Part shown: piece by piece, positions 1 to 5,158 of the stretch
Position numbering within the stretch: the first letter of the stretch is position 1
How the letters are laid out: every line of letters begins with the position of its first letter
NCBI GenBank assembly: GCA_018883705.1
Contig: JAHLFQ010000231.1
Coordinates: forward strand, 1-5,158
Reading direction: 5' to 3'
Length of the DNA stretch: 5,158 nt
DNA from: Candidatus Cellulosilyticum pullistercoris
GTDB taxonomy: Bacteria; Bacillota; Clostridia; Lachnospirales; Cellulosilyticaceae
Position numbers and translations under genes: made by a program
The notes under the pieces: generated by a model
The model's database searches: none
Seen by the model: only the letters and a program-made list of their open reading frames with translations
What the model was told of the DNA's origin: nothing

Positions 1-318
1 ATCAATAAATGTTGCTAAACGAAATTCATGTCTATGGCCATCATTACAGGTTGTTACAGATTTTAAGAAGTGGACATGTCTATCTCCGACATGGATTTCA
101 TTAGATGTTTCACCACAAAATTCATGAAAATGATTTTCGTAAAAATCAGTACGGAATTTTATAACATGAAAGTGGGTTCCATCTGGGTTCCTTCTTACCT
201 CACAAGTAACAGTAGCAAGACGATGATTATGAGGGTCTTCTCCGATTTCGGCTATTCTTACGCTTCCTTGTACTTCGTGTACATGTGTTTGTGGACGTTG
301 ATTTCTTGAGCAGCTCAT
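1..318 (-). CDS. YmaF-like HxH-rich protein, partial at 3' end
   Basis: The reading frame opens at ATG (318-316) after a strong AAAGGAGG site eight bases upstream. It stays open for 106 codons to the window edge, so the C-terminus is missing. The protein starts MSCSRNQRPQTHVHEVQG. It carries a series of HxH pairs at about H12/H14, H30/H32, H49/H51, H63/H65, H81/H83 and H95/H97, spaced 14-19 residues apart in short beta-strand-like segments. This His-pair pattern resembles the YmaF family of Firmicutes (after Bacillus subtilis YmaF), whose function is not known to me. There are Cys at positions 3, 39, 68 and 91. No signal peptide or membrane segment is seen, so it is probably cytosolic or spore/cell associated. 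Metal binding is an inference from the histidines. It is divergent from iolB and shares its upstream region. The opposite-strand open frame over 70-309 is a shadow of this gene. The family assignment is from memory of the pattern, not an alignment. Confidence 0.75.
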   Translation of the reverse strand, partial: MSCSRNQRPQTHVHEVQGSVRIAEIGEDPHNHRLATVTCEVRRNPDGTHFHVIKFRTDFYENHFHEFCGETSNEIHVGDRHVHFLKSVTTCNDGHRHEFRLATFID

Positions 319-326
319 GGTTATAG

Positions 327-334
327 CCTCCTTT
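327..334 (-). promoter_or_regulatory. Ribosome binding site of the YmaF-like gene
   Basis: On the minus strand this reads AAAGGAGG, eight bases before the ATG. It is a near-perfect Shine-Dalgarno sequence. It establishes that the leftward frame, not the overlapping rightward one, is the translated gene. Confidence 0.8.
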
Positions 335-454
335 ACGGTTGGTACTAGTACATAGTATTCATGATTACATTAAAGGGTTCGTACCATTAATAGAAAAGTA
401 AAACTAGTATAATAATCTATATTTTCTAAAATGGCATATTCTATCAAAAATGAA

Positions 455-483
455 TTGGAATGAAGCATCAGTTGTATTATAAT
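455..483 (+). promoter_or_regulatory. Sigma-A-type promoter of iolB
   Basis: The -35 box TTGGAA (455-460) is followed by a 17-bp spacer and a perfect -10 box TATAAT (478-483). Transcription would start near 490, giving a leader of about 25 nt that contains CGGAGG (505-510) before the iolB ATG at 516. The short leader leaves no room for a riboswitch. Confidence 0.7.
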
Positions 484-515
484 TTATATATAAAACAGAA
501 TTATCGGAGGTTTTT

Positions 516-1337
516 ATGAAGCATTTTTATGAGAAGCAAGAAGTAAAAGGCTATCAAAAAATAGTAGATGATGCAGCAGGATTAGAGGTAATTGGTTTTG
601 ATAAGATTTATCTTGAGCCAGGTGAAAGCATTGAATTAGAATCTGGCGTATATGAACTAGGTCTTGTGATTTTAGCAGGAAAAGGTGACATTGTGGCAGG
701 GGAGTTTAAAGCCCTAGATAAAGGCCAAAGAAACGATGTGTTTTCTGGTAAACCAACGACTATTTACATACCAAGAGATACAGCATATTCAGTTACTGCA
801 AAAGGATATATACCTTTAGAAATTGGGGTTTGTAAAGTAAAAGCAGATAAGAAATACGAACCTTTTGTAGTAGAACCAGAAGAAGTTGTAACAGAGCATA
901 GAGGCCAATTAAATTGTCAAAGAGATGTGAATGATATTATCACTTCAAAATATGAAGGTAAAGTAGATAAAATTGTACTAGGTGAGACCTATGGTTGCCC
1001 AGGGCAATGGTCTAGTTACCCATCTCATAAACATGATACAGATCGTATGCCTTATGAAGTGAATATGGAAGAGATTTATCACTTTAAGGTAAATCCACCA
1101 CAAGGCTTTGGTATTCAAGTGATGTATAATGATGATTTTAGCTTAAATGAAAGCTATATGGTAAGAAATGACGATACAATTGCCATTAAGGAAGGGTATC
1201 ATCCAGTTGCAGCAGCACCAGGTTACTCTATTTACTATTTATGGGTAATGGCAGGAACAAGTGGTAGAAAATTAACACCATGTGATGATCCTAAACATGC
1301 ATGGGTAAAAGCTGTAGAACATATGGTGAAATACTAG
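516..1337 (+). CDS. iolB: 5-deoxy-glucuronate isomerase
   Basis: IolB isomerises 5-deoxy-D-glucuronate to 5-dehydro-2-deoxy-D-gluconate in cytosolic myo-inositol catabolism, between the IolD hydrolysis and IolC kinase steps. The 273-residue length matches the family (about 270). It is a double-cupin protein. The C-terminal cupin carries the family-typical run around residues 166-176 (SSYPSHKHDTD), then EEIYH (185-189), NPPQGFG (193-199), GYHPVAAAPGY (227-237) and DDPKHAW (257-263). The likely metal ligands are H171, H173, E186 and H229. The start is supported by CGGAGG six bases upstream of ATG. No other iol gene (iolA, C, D, E, G) is in the window. The gene has its own promoter and no terminator after it, so it is probably cotranscribed with the glycosyltransferase-like gene that begins 109 bp downstream. 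KduI is a related isomerase, but the C-terminal motifs fit IolB clearly better. Confidence 0.92.
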   Translation: MKHFYEKQEVKGYQKIVDDAAGLEVIGFDKIYLEPGESIELESGVYELGLVILAGKGDIVAGEFKALDKGQRNDVFSGKPTTIYIPRDTAYSVTAKGYIPLEIGVCKVKADKKYEPFVVEPEEVVTEHRGQLNCQRDVNDIITSKYEGKVDKIVLGETYGCPGQWSSYPSHKHDTDRMPYEVNMEEIYHFKVNPPQGFGIQVMYNDDFSLNESYMVRNDDTIAIKEGYHPVAAAPGYSIYYLWVMAGTSGRKLTPCDDPKHAWVKAVEHMVKY

Positions 1338-1361
1338 GTCATTCTAAGGAGTGAAGAATGG

Positions 1362-1433
1362 ATGAAGCAAGATGGAGAAATTGAAGAAATGCCTACTTCT
1401 AATGTAGGGGGATATGGTTTAGAACTTATTTAA
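1362..1433 (+). other. Possible 23-codon small ORF, or remnant, between iolB and next gene
   Basis: A frame opens at ATG 1362 and encodes MKQDGEIEEM followed by PTSNVGGYGLELI, then TAA. A TAAGGAG sequence (1345-1351) lies 10 bases upstream. The frame is in phase with iolB, and the phase stays open from the iolB TAG to this TAA. It could be a translated leader peptide, the decayed end of a lost gene or of a longer iolB, or chance. I recognise no family. Translation is unproven and the AAGGAG spacing is slightly long. Confidence 0.25.
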
Positions 1434-1446
1434 GGAAGGAAAATAC

Positions 1447-2301
1447 ATGCGAGCATTTCATTCAAATTGGACAAAGCCCTTCTTCTTAAAACATACAGGA
1501 GAATATTACGTAGAAGATTTTGAGTTATTAACCTCTATTTTATCGGCTTTAAAGTGGCAAGAGCTAAATGGTGATATTCAAATGGTTACGGATGCAGTAG
1601 GAGCGGCTTATTATAAAAAGATAGGGCTTGAAAAAATTTGGAATTTAGGGATTGATGATTCTTTAGAACAAAATATGAAGAAGGTGTTAAGTCCAAGTAC
1701 ATTTTGGGCTGCAGGCAAGCTTTATGCATTAGAAAAGCAAAATGGTCCTTGTGTTATGCTAGATACGGATTTTATCATATGGCAAAGCATAGGAGAAGAA
1801 TTACTTAAACATGATTTAGCTGTTATTCATAGAGAGGATTTACAAGAAGCGGTTTATCCATCACAGGATCAATTGAAAGTTAGCAAGACTTATACATTTT
1901 CTAAACATTGGGACTGGTCTATAGAGGCATGTAACACAGCTTTTACATGCTTTAATGATGAAGTCTTTAAAGACTATTATGTAAAGGAATCGATACGTTT
2001 TATGCAGAATGTAGAAGCAGAAGATCCACTTATTTATATGGTTTTTGCAGAGCAACGTCTACTTGCCATGTGCGCTGTAGAAAGGGGAATAGATATTTTT
2101 TCTTTTTCCACCACAGAATCATTATTTCATTCTAACCAAAAATTATTTACACATATTTGGGGATATAAACGCTACATTAAAAGTCATCCTGTTATTAGAG
2201 CACATTTTTGTAAACGTTGTATCGCACGAATCAAACAAGATTATCCATCTATTTTTCCATTGCTTTATCAAATAGAAAATTTAATACCCTATTTATCATA
2301 G
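1447..2301 (+). CDS. Glycosyltransferase-like protein of unknown specificity
   Basis: This is a 284-residue soluble protein with no signal peptide or clear membrane helix. The start ATG follows GGAAGGA (1434-1440) six bases upstream. It opens MRAFHSNWTKPFF, has a central strand ending in a DTD triad (residues 106-108, in VMLDTDFIIW), and later HWDWSIEACNTAF (154-166). It also has an acidic EDP at 191-193, a possible EQRLL helix at 202-206, and HIWGYKR at 236-242. A hydrophobic strand followed by DxD, then an N-x-(A/G)-type segment, is the layout of GT-A glycosyltransferases, where DxD binds the nucleotide-sugar metal. The overall look recalls an uncharacterised glycosyltransferase-like family (perhaps DUF6734), but I cannot confirm that. 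It is probably transcribed with iolB and is followed directly by a strong terminator. The acceptor and donor are unknown. The C-terminal third is Cys- and aromatic-rich (C255, C258) and not diagnostic. Confidence 0.6.
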   Translation: MRAFHSNWTKPFFLKHTGEYYVEDFELLTSILSALKWQELNGDIQMVTDAVGAAYYKKIGLEKIWNLGIDDSLEQNMKKVLSPSTFWAAGKLYALEKQNGPCVMLDTDFIIWQSIGEELLKHDLAVIHREDLQEAVYPSQDQLKVSKTYTFSKHWDWSIEACNTAFTCFNDEVFKDYYVKESIRFMQNVEAEDPLIYMVFAEQRLLAMCAVERGIDIFSFSTTESLFHSNQKLFTHIWGYKRYIKSHPVIRAHFCKRCIARIKQDYPSIFPLLYQIENLIPYLS

Positions 2302-2335
2302 AAAAGATTAAAGGCATAGCTTTTAATCTTTTTTT
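2302..2335 (+). terminator. Rho-independent terminator after the glycosyltransferase-like gene
   Basis: A 14-bp stem (2302-2315 with 2319-2332, including one G-U pair) closes an ATA loop and runs into T2329-T2335. It begins immediately after the stop codon and marks the end of the iolB transcript. The stem flank is A-rich, so weak termination from the other strand is also possible. Confidence 0.88.
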
Positions 2336-2413
2336 GTCATTAAAATTTAAAGTTATTCCATTTTTTAGTCATAGGTTATGAGGCTACATCATACATTTAA
2401 GATAAAGAACAAA

Positions 2414-2420
2414 AAGGGGG
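2414..2420 (+). promoter_or_regulatory. Ribosome binding site that sets the small CxxC protein start
   Basis: AAGGGGG lies eight bases before ATG 2429. The earlier in-frame ATG at 2378 has no comparable site, so 2429 is preferred. The G-rich form resembles the AGGGGGG before the TPR gene. Confidence 0.65.
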
Positions 2421-2428
2421 ATAAGCAT

Positions 2429-2593
2429 ATGGCAAAACAAAAAAGAGGAAAAGTATTAAAATTAGAGAAAAATTGGAGAGGGACATGCCCAATTTGTAAT
2501 AGAAAAAGGGTGAAACTAGCTTGGCTAGAAAGCAGTGCAAAAGGTGCTAAAAACATATGTAAAGCATGCCATGCAAGAATAAATAAAGCATAA
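2429..2593 (+). CDS. Small basic zinc-ribbon-like protein (two CxxC)
   Basis: The 54-residue product starts MAKQKRGKVLKLEKNWRG. It contains CPIC at 20-23 and CKAC at 44-47, separated by 20 residues. Such paired CxxC knuckles normally hold one structural zinc. The protein is strongly basic (many Lys and Arg at both ends), so nucleic-acid or ribosome contact is plausible, but that is inference. It recalls the layout of small zinc-containing ribosomal proteins, though I do not recognise it as one of them. A start at 2378 would add 17 residues (MRLHHTFKIKNKKGDKH) but lacks a Shine-Dalgarno sequence. The gene stands alone between the upstream terminator and the deoD promoter. I see no confident promoter for it in 2336-2413. 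The opposite-strand frame over the same bases is a shadow. Confidence 0.75.
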   Translation: MAKQKRGKVLKLEKNWRGTCPICNRKRVKLAWLESSAKGAKNICKACHARINKA

Positions 2594-2600
2594 ATTGGAT

Positions 2601-2630
2601 TTGACATATTCATTTTTCCCAAAATATGTT
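2601..2630 (+). promoter_or_regulatory. Sigma-A-type promoter of deoD
   Basis: A perfect -35 box TTGACA (2601-2606) is followed by an 18-bp spacer and TATGTT (2625-2630). A better-looking TATACT (2630-2635) sits 23 bp from the -35, too far for normal use. Transcription would begin near 2637-2642 and yield a leader of about 95 nt before deoD. Confidence 0.6.
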
Positions 2631-2644
2631 ATACTTCATTCGTA

Positions 2645-2707
2645 GTGCTTCATAAGTTCTAGAAAATGGGACAACCTATTATATGAAATGGGCTTTAGAA
2701 GGCAACA
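2645..2707 (+). promoter_or_regulatory. Possible folded 5' leader of deoD
   Basis: Within the untranslated leader, TTCATA (2649-2654) can pair with TATGAA (2682-2687), enclosing a hairpin AATGGG/CCTATT (2665-2670 with 2675-2680, ACAA loop, one G-U). A smaller hairpin GCTT/AGGC (2692-2703 region) follows. The TTCTAGAA palindrome (2657-2664) lies inside. I do not see the conserved loops of the purine riboswitch or another class I know, and AT-rich DNA forms such pairings by chance. Function is unproven. Confidence 0.25.
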
Positions 2708-2734
2708 ACTCATATTAAATTAGGAGGACAAAAT

Positions 2735-3436
2735 ATGTCAACACCACATAATGCTGCAAAACCTGGTGATATTGCAGAAACAGTCTTATTACCAGGAGAT
2801 CCATTAAGAGCAAAATATATTGCTGAAAATTTCTTAGAAAATCCAGTGCAATACAATACAGTAAGAAATATGTTTGGCTATACTGGAACTTATAAAGGCA
2901 AAAAAATCTCTGTTCAAGGAACAGGAATGGGTATGCCTTCAATTGGTATTTATGCACATGAATTGATTCATGTTTATGGATGTAAAAATCTTATTAGAAT
3001 TGGTTCAGCTGGAAGTATGAGCGCTGATTTACCACTTCGTCACATTGTATTTGGTATGGGTGCATGTACAAATTCAAACTTTGCGATTCAGTATAATTTA
3101 CCAGGTACTTTTGCACCTGTTGCAAGTTATAACCTTCTTGAAAAAGCAGTAGAAGTAGCAAAAGAAAAGAAAGCACCATACAAAGTAGGAAATATCCTTT
3201 CTTCAGATATTTTCTATAATGCAGATTCAACAACTACTGAAAGATGGTCTAAAATGGGCGTTCTAGCAGTAGAAATGGAAGCAGCAGCGCTTTATATGGA
3301 AGCAGCAGCTGCAGGTGTAAATGCTTTAGCAATGGTAACTATTTCAGACAACCTTATTACAGGTGAAGAAACAACTGCTGAAGAAAGACAAAACACATTT
3401 ACACAAATGATGGAGATTGCGCTAGAATTAGCATAA
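2735..3436 (+). CDS. deoD: Purine nucleoside phosphorylase, DeoD type
   Basis: This cytosolic enzyme splits purine ribo- and deoxyribonucleosides with phosphate to give the free base and (deoxy)ribose-1-phosphate, in nucleoside salvage. The 233 residues match hexameric DeoD enzymes throughout. H5 comes from the neighbouring subunit. Phosphate-site residues are G21 (in LPGDPLRAKYIAE), R25, R44 and R88, with S91 in the IRIGSAG segment. The ribose site is VEMEA (E180, M181, E182). The catalytic pair is D205 in SDN and R218 in TTAEERQ. The Asp at 205 is typical of DeoD enzymes that accept 6-amino as well as 6-oxo purines. ATG follows TAGGAGGA (2721-2728) closely. It is a monocistronic unit with its own promoter and terminator. 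No deoB, deoC, pdp or cdd neighbour is present. There is no truncation or missing key residue. Opposite-strand frames across it are shadows. Confidence 0.97.
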   Translation: MSTPHNAAKPGDIAETVLLPGDPLRAKYIAENFLENPVQYNTVRNMFGYTGTYKGKKISVQGTGMGMPSIGIYAHELIHVYGCKNLIRIGSAGSMSADLPLRHIVFGMGACTNSNFAIQYNLPGTFAPVASYNLLEKAVEVAKEKKAPYKVGNILSSDIFYNADSTTTERWSKMGVLAVEMEAAALYMEAAAAGVNALAMVTISDNLITGEETTAEERQNTFTQMMEIALELA

Positions 3437-3437
3437 T

Positions 3438-3478
3438 ATAAAAAAGACGTATCCAAATATGGATAACGTCTTTTTTAT
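3438..3478. terminator. Bidirectional terminator between deoD and the TPR gene
   Basis: The arm AAAAAAGACG-T-ATCC (3440-3454) pairs with GGAT-A-ACGTCTTTTTT (3461-3476), with one bulged base and an AAATAT loop. The outer TA/TA bases extend the stem. T3471-T3476 gives a U-tract for deoD, and the A-run on the left arm gives a U-tract on the minus strand. It can therefore also end transcription of the convergent TPR gene, whose stop is at 3514. Confidence 0.85.
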
Positions 3479-3513
3479 AATGCATTCATTACCAGCTATT
3501 AATCGTGTTATAA

Positions 3514-4422
3514 CTAGTAAAAATGTCTTTTCTTAAGCTGTTTTTGGATACGTTTTAAATAGCGCTTTGACAATCTTCGTTTACTTATTTTTTCATAAGC
3601 ATGAGATAAATTAAAGCAATTTTGCAGGTTATTGGGTTCAAGCTTTGCAATGGTCTTATAAGTAGCAATGGCTTGTTCGTATTTTTTAGAAGCATAATAA
3701 CATTCTCCTAAATAAAAAAGATATTGGGTATTAGAAGGATCCATAGCAGATACTTTTTGTAAATATTCAAGAGCAACCTCATAATCACCAAGTTCCATGG
3801 AAATAAAGCTAACATAAGTAGCTACGGAAGCATCAGTAGGTTGCATTTTTAAATAATCTATGTAGAGATGACGAGCTTTTTCTAAATCGCCTAACATATG
3901 ATAAGAATATGCCTTCATATACAAAATATCAGGAGTAGCTAGATAGAGCTTACAATAGAGATTACAGTAAGAAAGACAAAGTGTATAATCATCTTGAACC
4001 AGTGCTTTTTTTGCAAGAGATAAAAAGGGTTTATCTTTTTGTGTAAGAAGTGTGTCATAAGAATCTGCTAAGCAATAAGGTACATGATGATGGCTAAGTA
4101 GATTTTTTAAATCATCTAGTTCATAATGATTTATTTTTTGTAAATAATCTAAAACGCGGCATAAAATATATAAAGAACCATGTTTATATAAATACTGTAG
4201 TTGTGATACAATAAGTTGACTACAACTTTTATATGCACCTAGATCATATAAAATACGTATCTTCTGGTAGATATAAAAAGGAGAATGATTACTAAAGACG
4301 ATGGCAGCATCAATAGCTTGTAAAGCAGGTGATAATTGCTGATTCTGGAATAAAAGTAAAGCATTTTTAAAACATGCTTGTGGTGAAAGTTGAAGTGAGC
4401 CATAAGTCTCTATAGTCTCCAT
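3514..4422 (-). CDS. TPR-repeat protein
   Basis: This is a 302-residue protein with no signal peptide or membrane helix, probably a cytosolic protein-protein interaction scaffold. Three good tetratricopeptide repeats of 34 residues lie in tandem at about 163-196 (with YMKAYSYHMLGDLEKA), 197-230 (ELGDYEVALEYLQK...DPS) and 231-264 (YLGECYYASKKYEQAI...LEPN). A degenerate repeat follows at about 265-298. Two degenerate helical pairs near 14-47 and 48-81 suggest that the whole chain is a TPR-type solenoid. The C-terminal 25 residues are very basic (KRRLSKRYLKRIQKQLKKRHFY). The stretch 82-160 is Leu-, Tyr- and Cys-rich and unclassified. The start is supported by AGGGGGG (4435-4429) six bases upstream. 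It is convergent with deoD and divergent from the PAP2 gene. The partner is unknown, and the repeats alone do not give a function. Confidence 0.85.
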   Translation of the reverse strand: METIETYGSLQLSPQACFKNALLLFQNQQLSPALQAIDAAIVFSNHSPFYIYQKIRILYDLGAYKSCSQLIVSQLQYLYKHGSLYILCRVLDYLQKINHYELDDLKNLLSHHHVPYCLADSYDTLLTQKDKPFLSLAKKALVQDDYTLCLSYCNLYCKLYLATPDILYMKAYSYHMLGDLEKARHLYIDYLKMQPTDASVATYVSFISMELGDYEVALEYLQKVSAMDPSNTQYLFYLGECYYASKKYEQAIATYKTIAKLEPNNLQNCFNLSHAYEKISKRRLSKRYLKRIQKQLKKRHFY

Positions 4423-4428
4423 GTTAGA

Positions 4429-4435
4429 CCCCCCT
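4429..4435 (-). promoter_or_regulatory. G-rich ribosome binding site of the TPR gene
   Basis: On the minus strand this reads AGGGGGG, six bases before the ATG. It is an unusual G-run version of the Shine-Dalgarno sequence that still supports the chosen start. Confidence 0.6.
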
Positions 4436-4457
4436 AGTCATTTCGTTTAATATCTAT

Positions 4458-4486
4458 ATTTTAATTCAAAAATTCTGTATTTACAA
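4458..4486 (-). promoter_or_regulatory. Promoter of the TPR gene
   Basis: On the minus strand, TTGTAA (4486-4481) is followed by exactly 17 bp and TAAAAT (4463-4458). Both boxes match sigma-A at five of six positions. Transcription would start near 4450, giving a leader of about 28 nt. Confidence 0.5.
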
Positions 4487-4508
4487 CATTATTAGGAATA
4501 TTTAAAAC
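4480..4508 (+). promoter_or_regulatory. Promoter of the PAP2 gene
   Basis: TTTACA (4480-4485) is followed by 17 bp and TAAAAC (4503-4508), with a start near 4515 and AAGGAG shortly after. The -35 overlaps the opposite-strand -35 of the TPR gene. The -10 is only a fair match. Confidence 0.4.
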
Positions 4509-4520
4509 AAAAACTGATTT

Positions 4521-4526
4521 AAGGAG
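4521..4526 (+). promoter_or_regulatory. Ribosome binding site that sets a GTG start
   Basis: AAGGAG lies eight bases before GTG 4535. The first in-frame ATG is 27 codons later (4616), inside the hydrophobic N-terminal region and without such a site, so GTG is chosen. Confidence 0.7.
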
Positions 4527-4534
4527 TAAATAGA

Positions 4535-5158
4535 GTGGAACTTCAAGAACAAATTCTTGTTTTTTTTGAAAACATAAGAACTGATTTTTTAACCGTTTTT
4601 TTTACAACAATAACTATGATGGCAGAACACCTATTTTTAGTACTATTACTAGCGATATTATATTGGATCGTTGATAAGCGTAAGAGTAGAAGATTGGCAT
4701 GGTTTATGTTATTTAATGGGGTTTTTAATGGGGTTATGAAAAGTATTGTGAATATGCCAAGACCTTTTGATAAGGGAGTCGTTAAACCGATTCGAATGGA
4801 AACGGCAACGGGATCTTCTTTTCCAAGTGGACATACCCAAACAGCTACAAGTTTTTGGATGGGAAGTATGTTCATTCTAAAAACCAAGTCAACGATAGTA
4901 CTTGGTAGCATTATGATTATACTTACAGCACTTTCTAGATTATATCTAGGTGTACATTGGCCGATGGATGTTGTTGCAGCTATTGTATTTGGTGTGATCT
5001 TTACTTACTTTGCACATTTGTTAATAGATGAAGAAGGTAAATTTACAGAATTTCATGTGATAGTAAGTAGTATGCTTTGTCTAGCTGTTTTGATTTTTAA
5101 CGTAGAAATAGATCTATCTAAAGCAGTTGCAGCTTTATGGGGATTATGTTTAGGGAGT
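4535..5158 (+). CDS. PAP2-family membrane phosphatase, partial at 3' end
   Basis: The frame from GTG 4535 stays open for 208 codons to the window edge, so the C-terminus is missing. The complete type 2 phosphatidic acid phosphatase signature is present: K-x6-RP at K69-R76-P77, PSGH at 97-100 (in SSFPSGHTQ), and SR-x5-H-x3-D at S134, R135, H141 and D145 (in SRLYLGVHWPMD). H100, H141 and D145 would form the catalytic centre. Hydrophobic segments near 17-45, 55-68, 103-115, 120-133, 146-164 and 176-190 fit a multi-pass membrane protein. The family removes phosphate from lipid phosphates such as phosphatidate or undecaprenyl pyrophosphate, and the substrate here cannot be told. The long hydrophobic region after the third motif suggests a C-terminal membrane extension beyond the core domain. 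It is divergent from the TPR gene. The opposite-strand frame at 4543-4911 is a shadow. Confidence 0.93.
   Translation, partial: MELQEQILVFFENIRTDFLTVFFTTITMMAEHLFLVLLLAILYWIVDKRKSRRLAWFMLFNGVFNGVMKSIVNMPRPFDKGVVKPIRMETATGSSFPSGHTQTATSFWMGSMFILKTKSTIVLGSIMIILTALSRLYLGVHWPMDVVAAIVFGVIFTYFAHLLIDEEGKFTEFHVIVSSMLCLAVLIFNVEIDLSKAVAALWGLCLGS

Noticed and set aside
70..309. Rightward 79-codon open frame
   Set aside because: It lies antisense to the YmaF-like gene, lacks a ribosome binding site and encodes an unlikely Met/Ser/Phe-rich product. The leftward frame has AAAGGAGG and a patterned protein.
408..413. Second TATAAT as a rightward promoter for iolB
   Set aside because: No acceptable -35 lies 16-18 bp upstream (385-390 reads CATTAA), and the 455-483 promoter is much better.
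1861..2055. Leftward 64-codon open frame inside the glycosyltransferase-like gene
   Set aside because: It is antisense to a well-supported gene, has no start signals and its composition is that of a shadow frame.
2378..2428. Longer N-terminus for the small CxxC protein
   Set aside because: The ATG at 2378 has no Shine-Dalgarno sequence, while AAGGGGG is correctly placed before ATG 2429.
2389..2622. Leftward 77-codon open frame with hydrophobic residues
   Set aside because: It is antisense to the CxxC protein gene. Its hydrophobicity comes from reading Lys-rich codons backwards.
2641..2720. Purine riboswitch upstream of deoD
   Set aside because: The conserved junction and kissing-loop sequences of that class are not visible. 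Only a generic fold can be proposed.
2715..3233. Leftward open frames within deoD
   Set aside because: deoD is certain from its motifs, and these frames have no ribosome binding sites or recognisable products.
4543..4911. Leftward 122-codon open frame
   Set aside because: It is antisense to the PAP2 gene, whose full catalytic signature settles the coding strand.

Overview
The window is AT-rich and gene-dense. It has strong AGGAGG-type ribosome binding sites, sigma-A-like promoters and U-tract hairpin terminators, which points to a low-GC Firmicute. A clostridial (possibly Lachnospirales-like) genome is my best guess, but the sequence cannot fix the species. No rRNA, tRNA, CRISPR array, insertion sequence or phage gene is visible.

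Left part (1-2335). A YmaF-like protein rich in HxH motifs runs leftward off the window edge. Divergent from it is a probable two-gene unit: iolB (5-deoxy-glucuronate isomerase of myo-inositol breakdown), driven by a good sigma-A promoter, followed by a gene with glycosyltransferase-like features (DTD motif). The pair is closed by a 14-bp hairpin terminator. The iolB-to-glycosyltransferase gap holds a 23-codon reading frame that is in phase with iolB.

Middle (2336-3480). A 54-residue basic protein with two CxxC knuckles (zinc-ribbon-like) is followed by deoD, a purine nucleoside phosphorylase with all key active-site residues. deoD has its own TTGACA promoter and a leader of about 95 nt that may fold. 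It ends at a long hairpin that can also terminate the convergent gene on its right.

Right part (3481-5158). A leftward TPR-repeat protein and a rightward PAP2-family membrane phosphatase diverge from a 112-bp spacer in which two back-to-back promoters appear to use the same -35 site. The PAP2 gene starts at GTG and runs off the right edge.

The genes do not form one pathway. iolB (sugar-acid catabolism) and deoD (nucleoside salvage) are housekeeping-type metabolism, and the rest are general or unknown. I see no convincing new defence, mobile or biosynthetic system. The most useful leads are the isolated iolB with its glycosyltransferase-like partner, the HxH-array protein, the deoD leader and the small CxxC protein.
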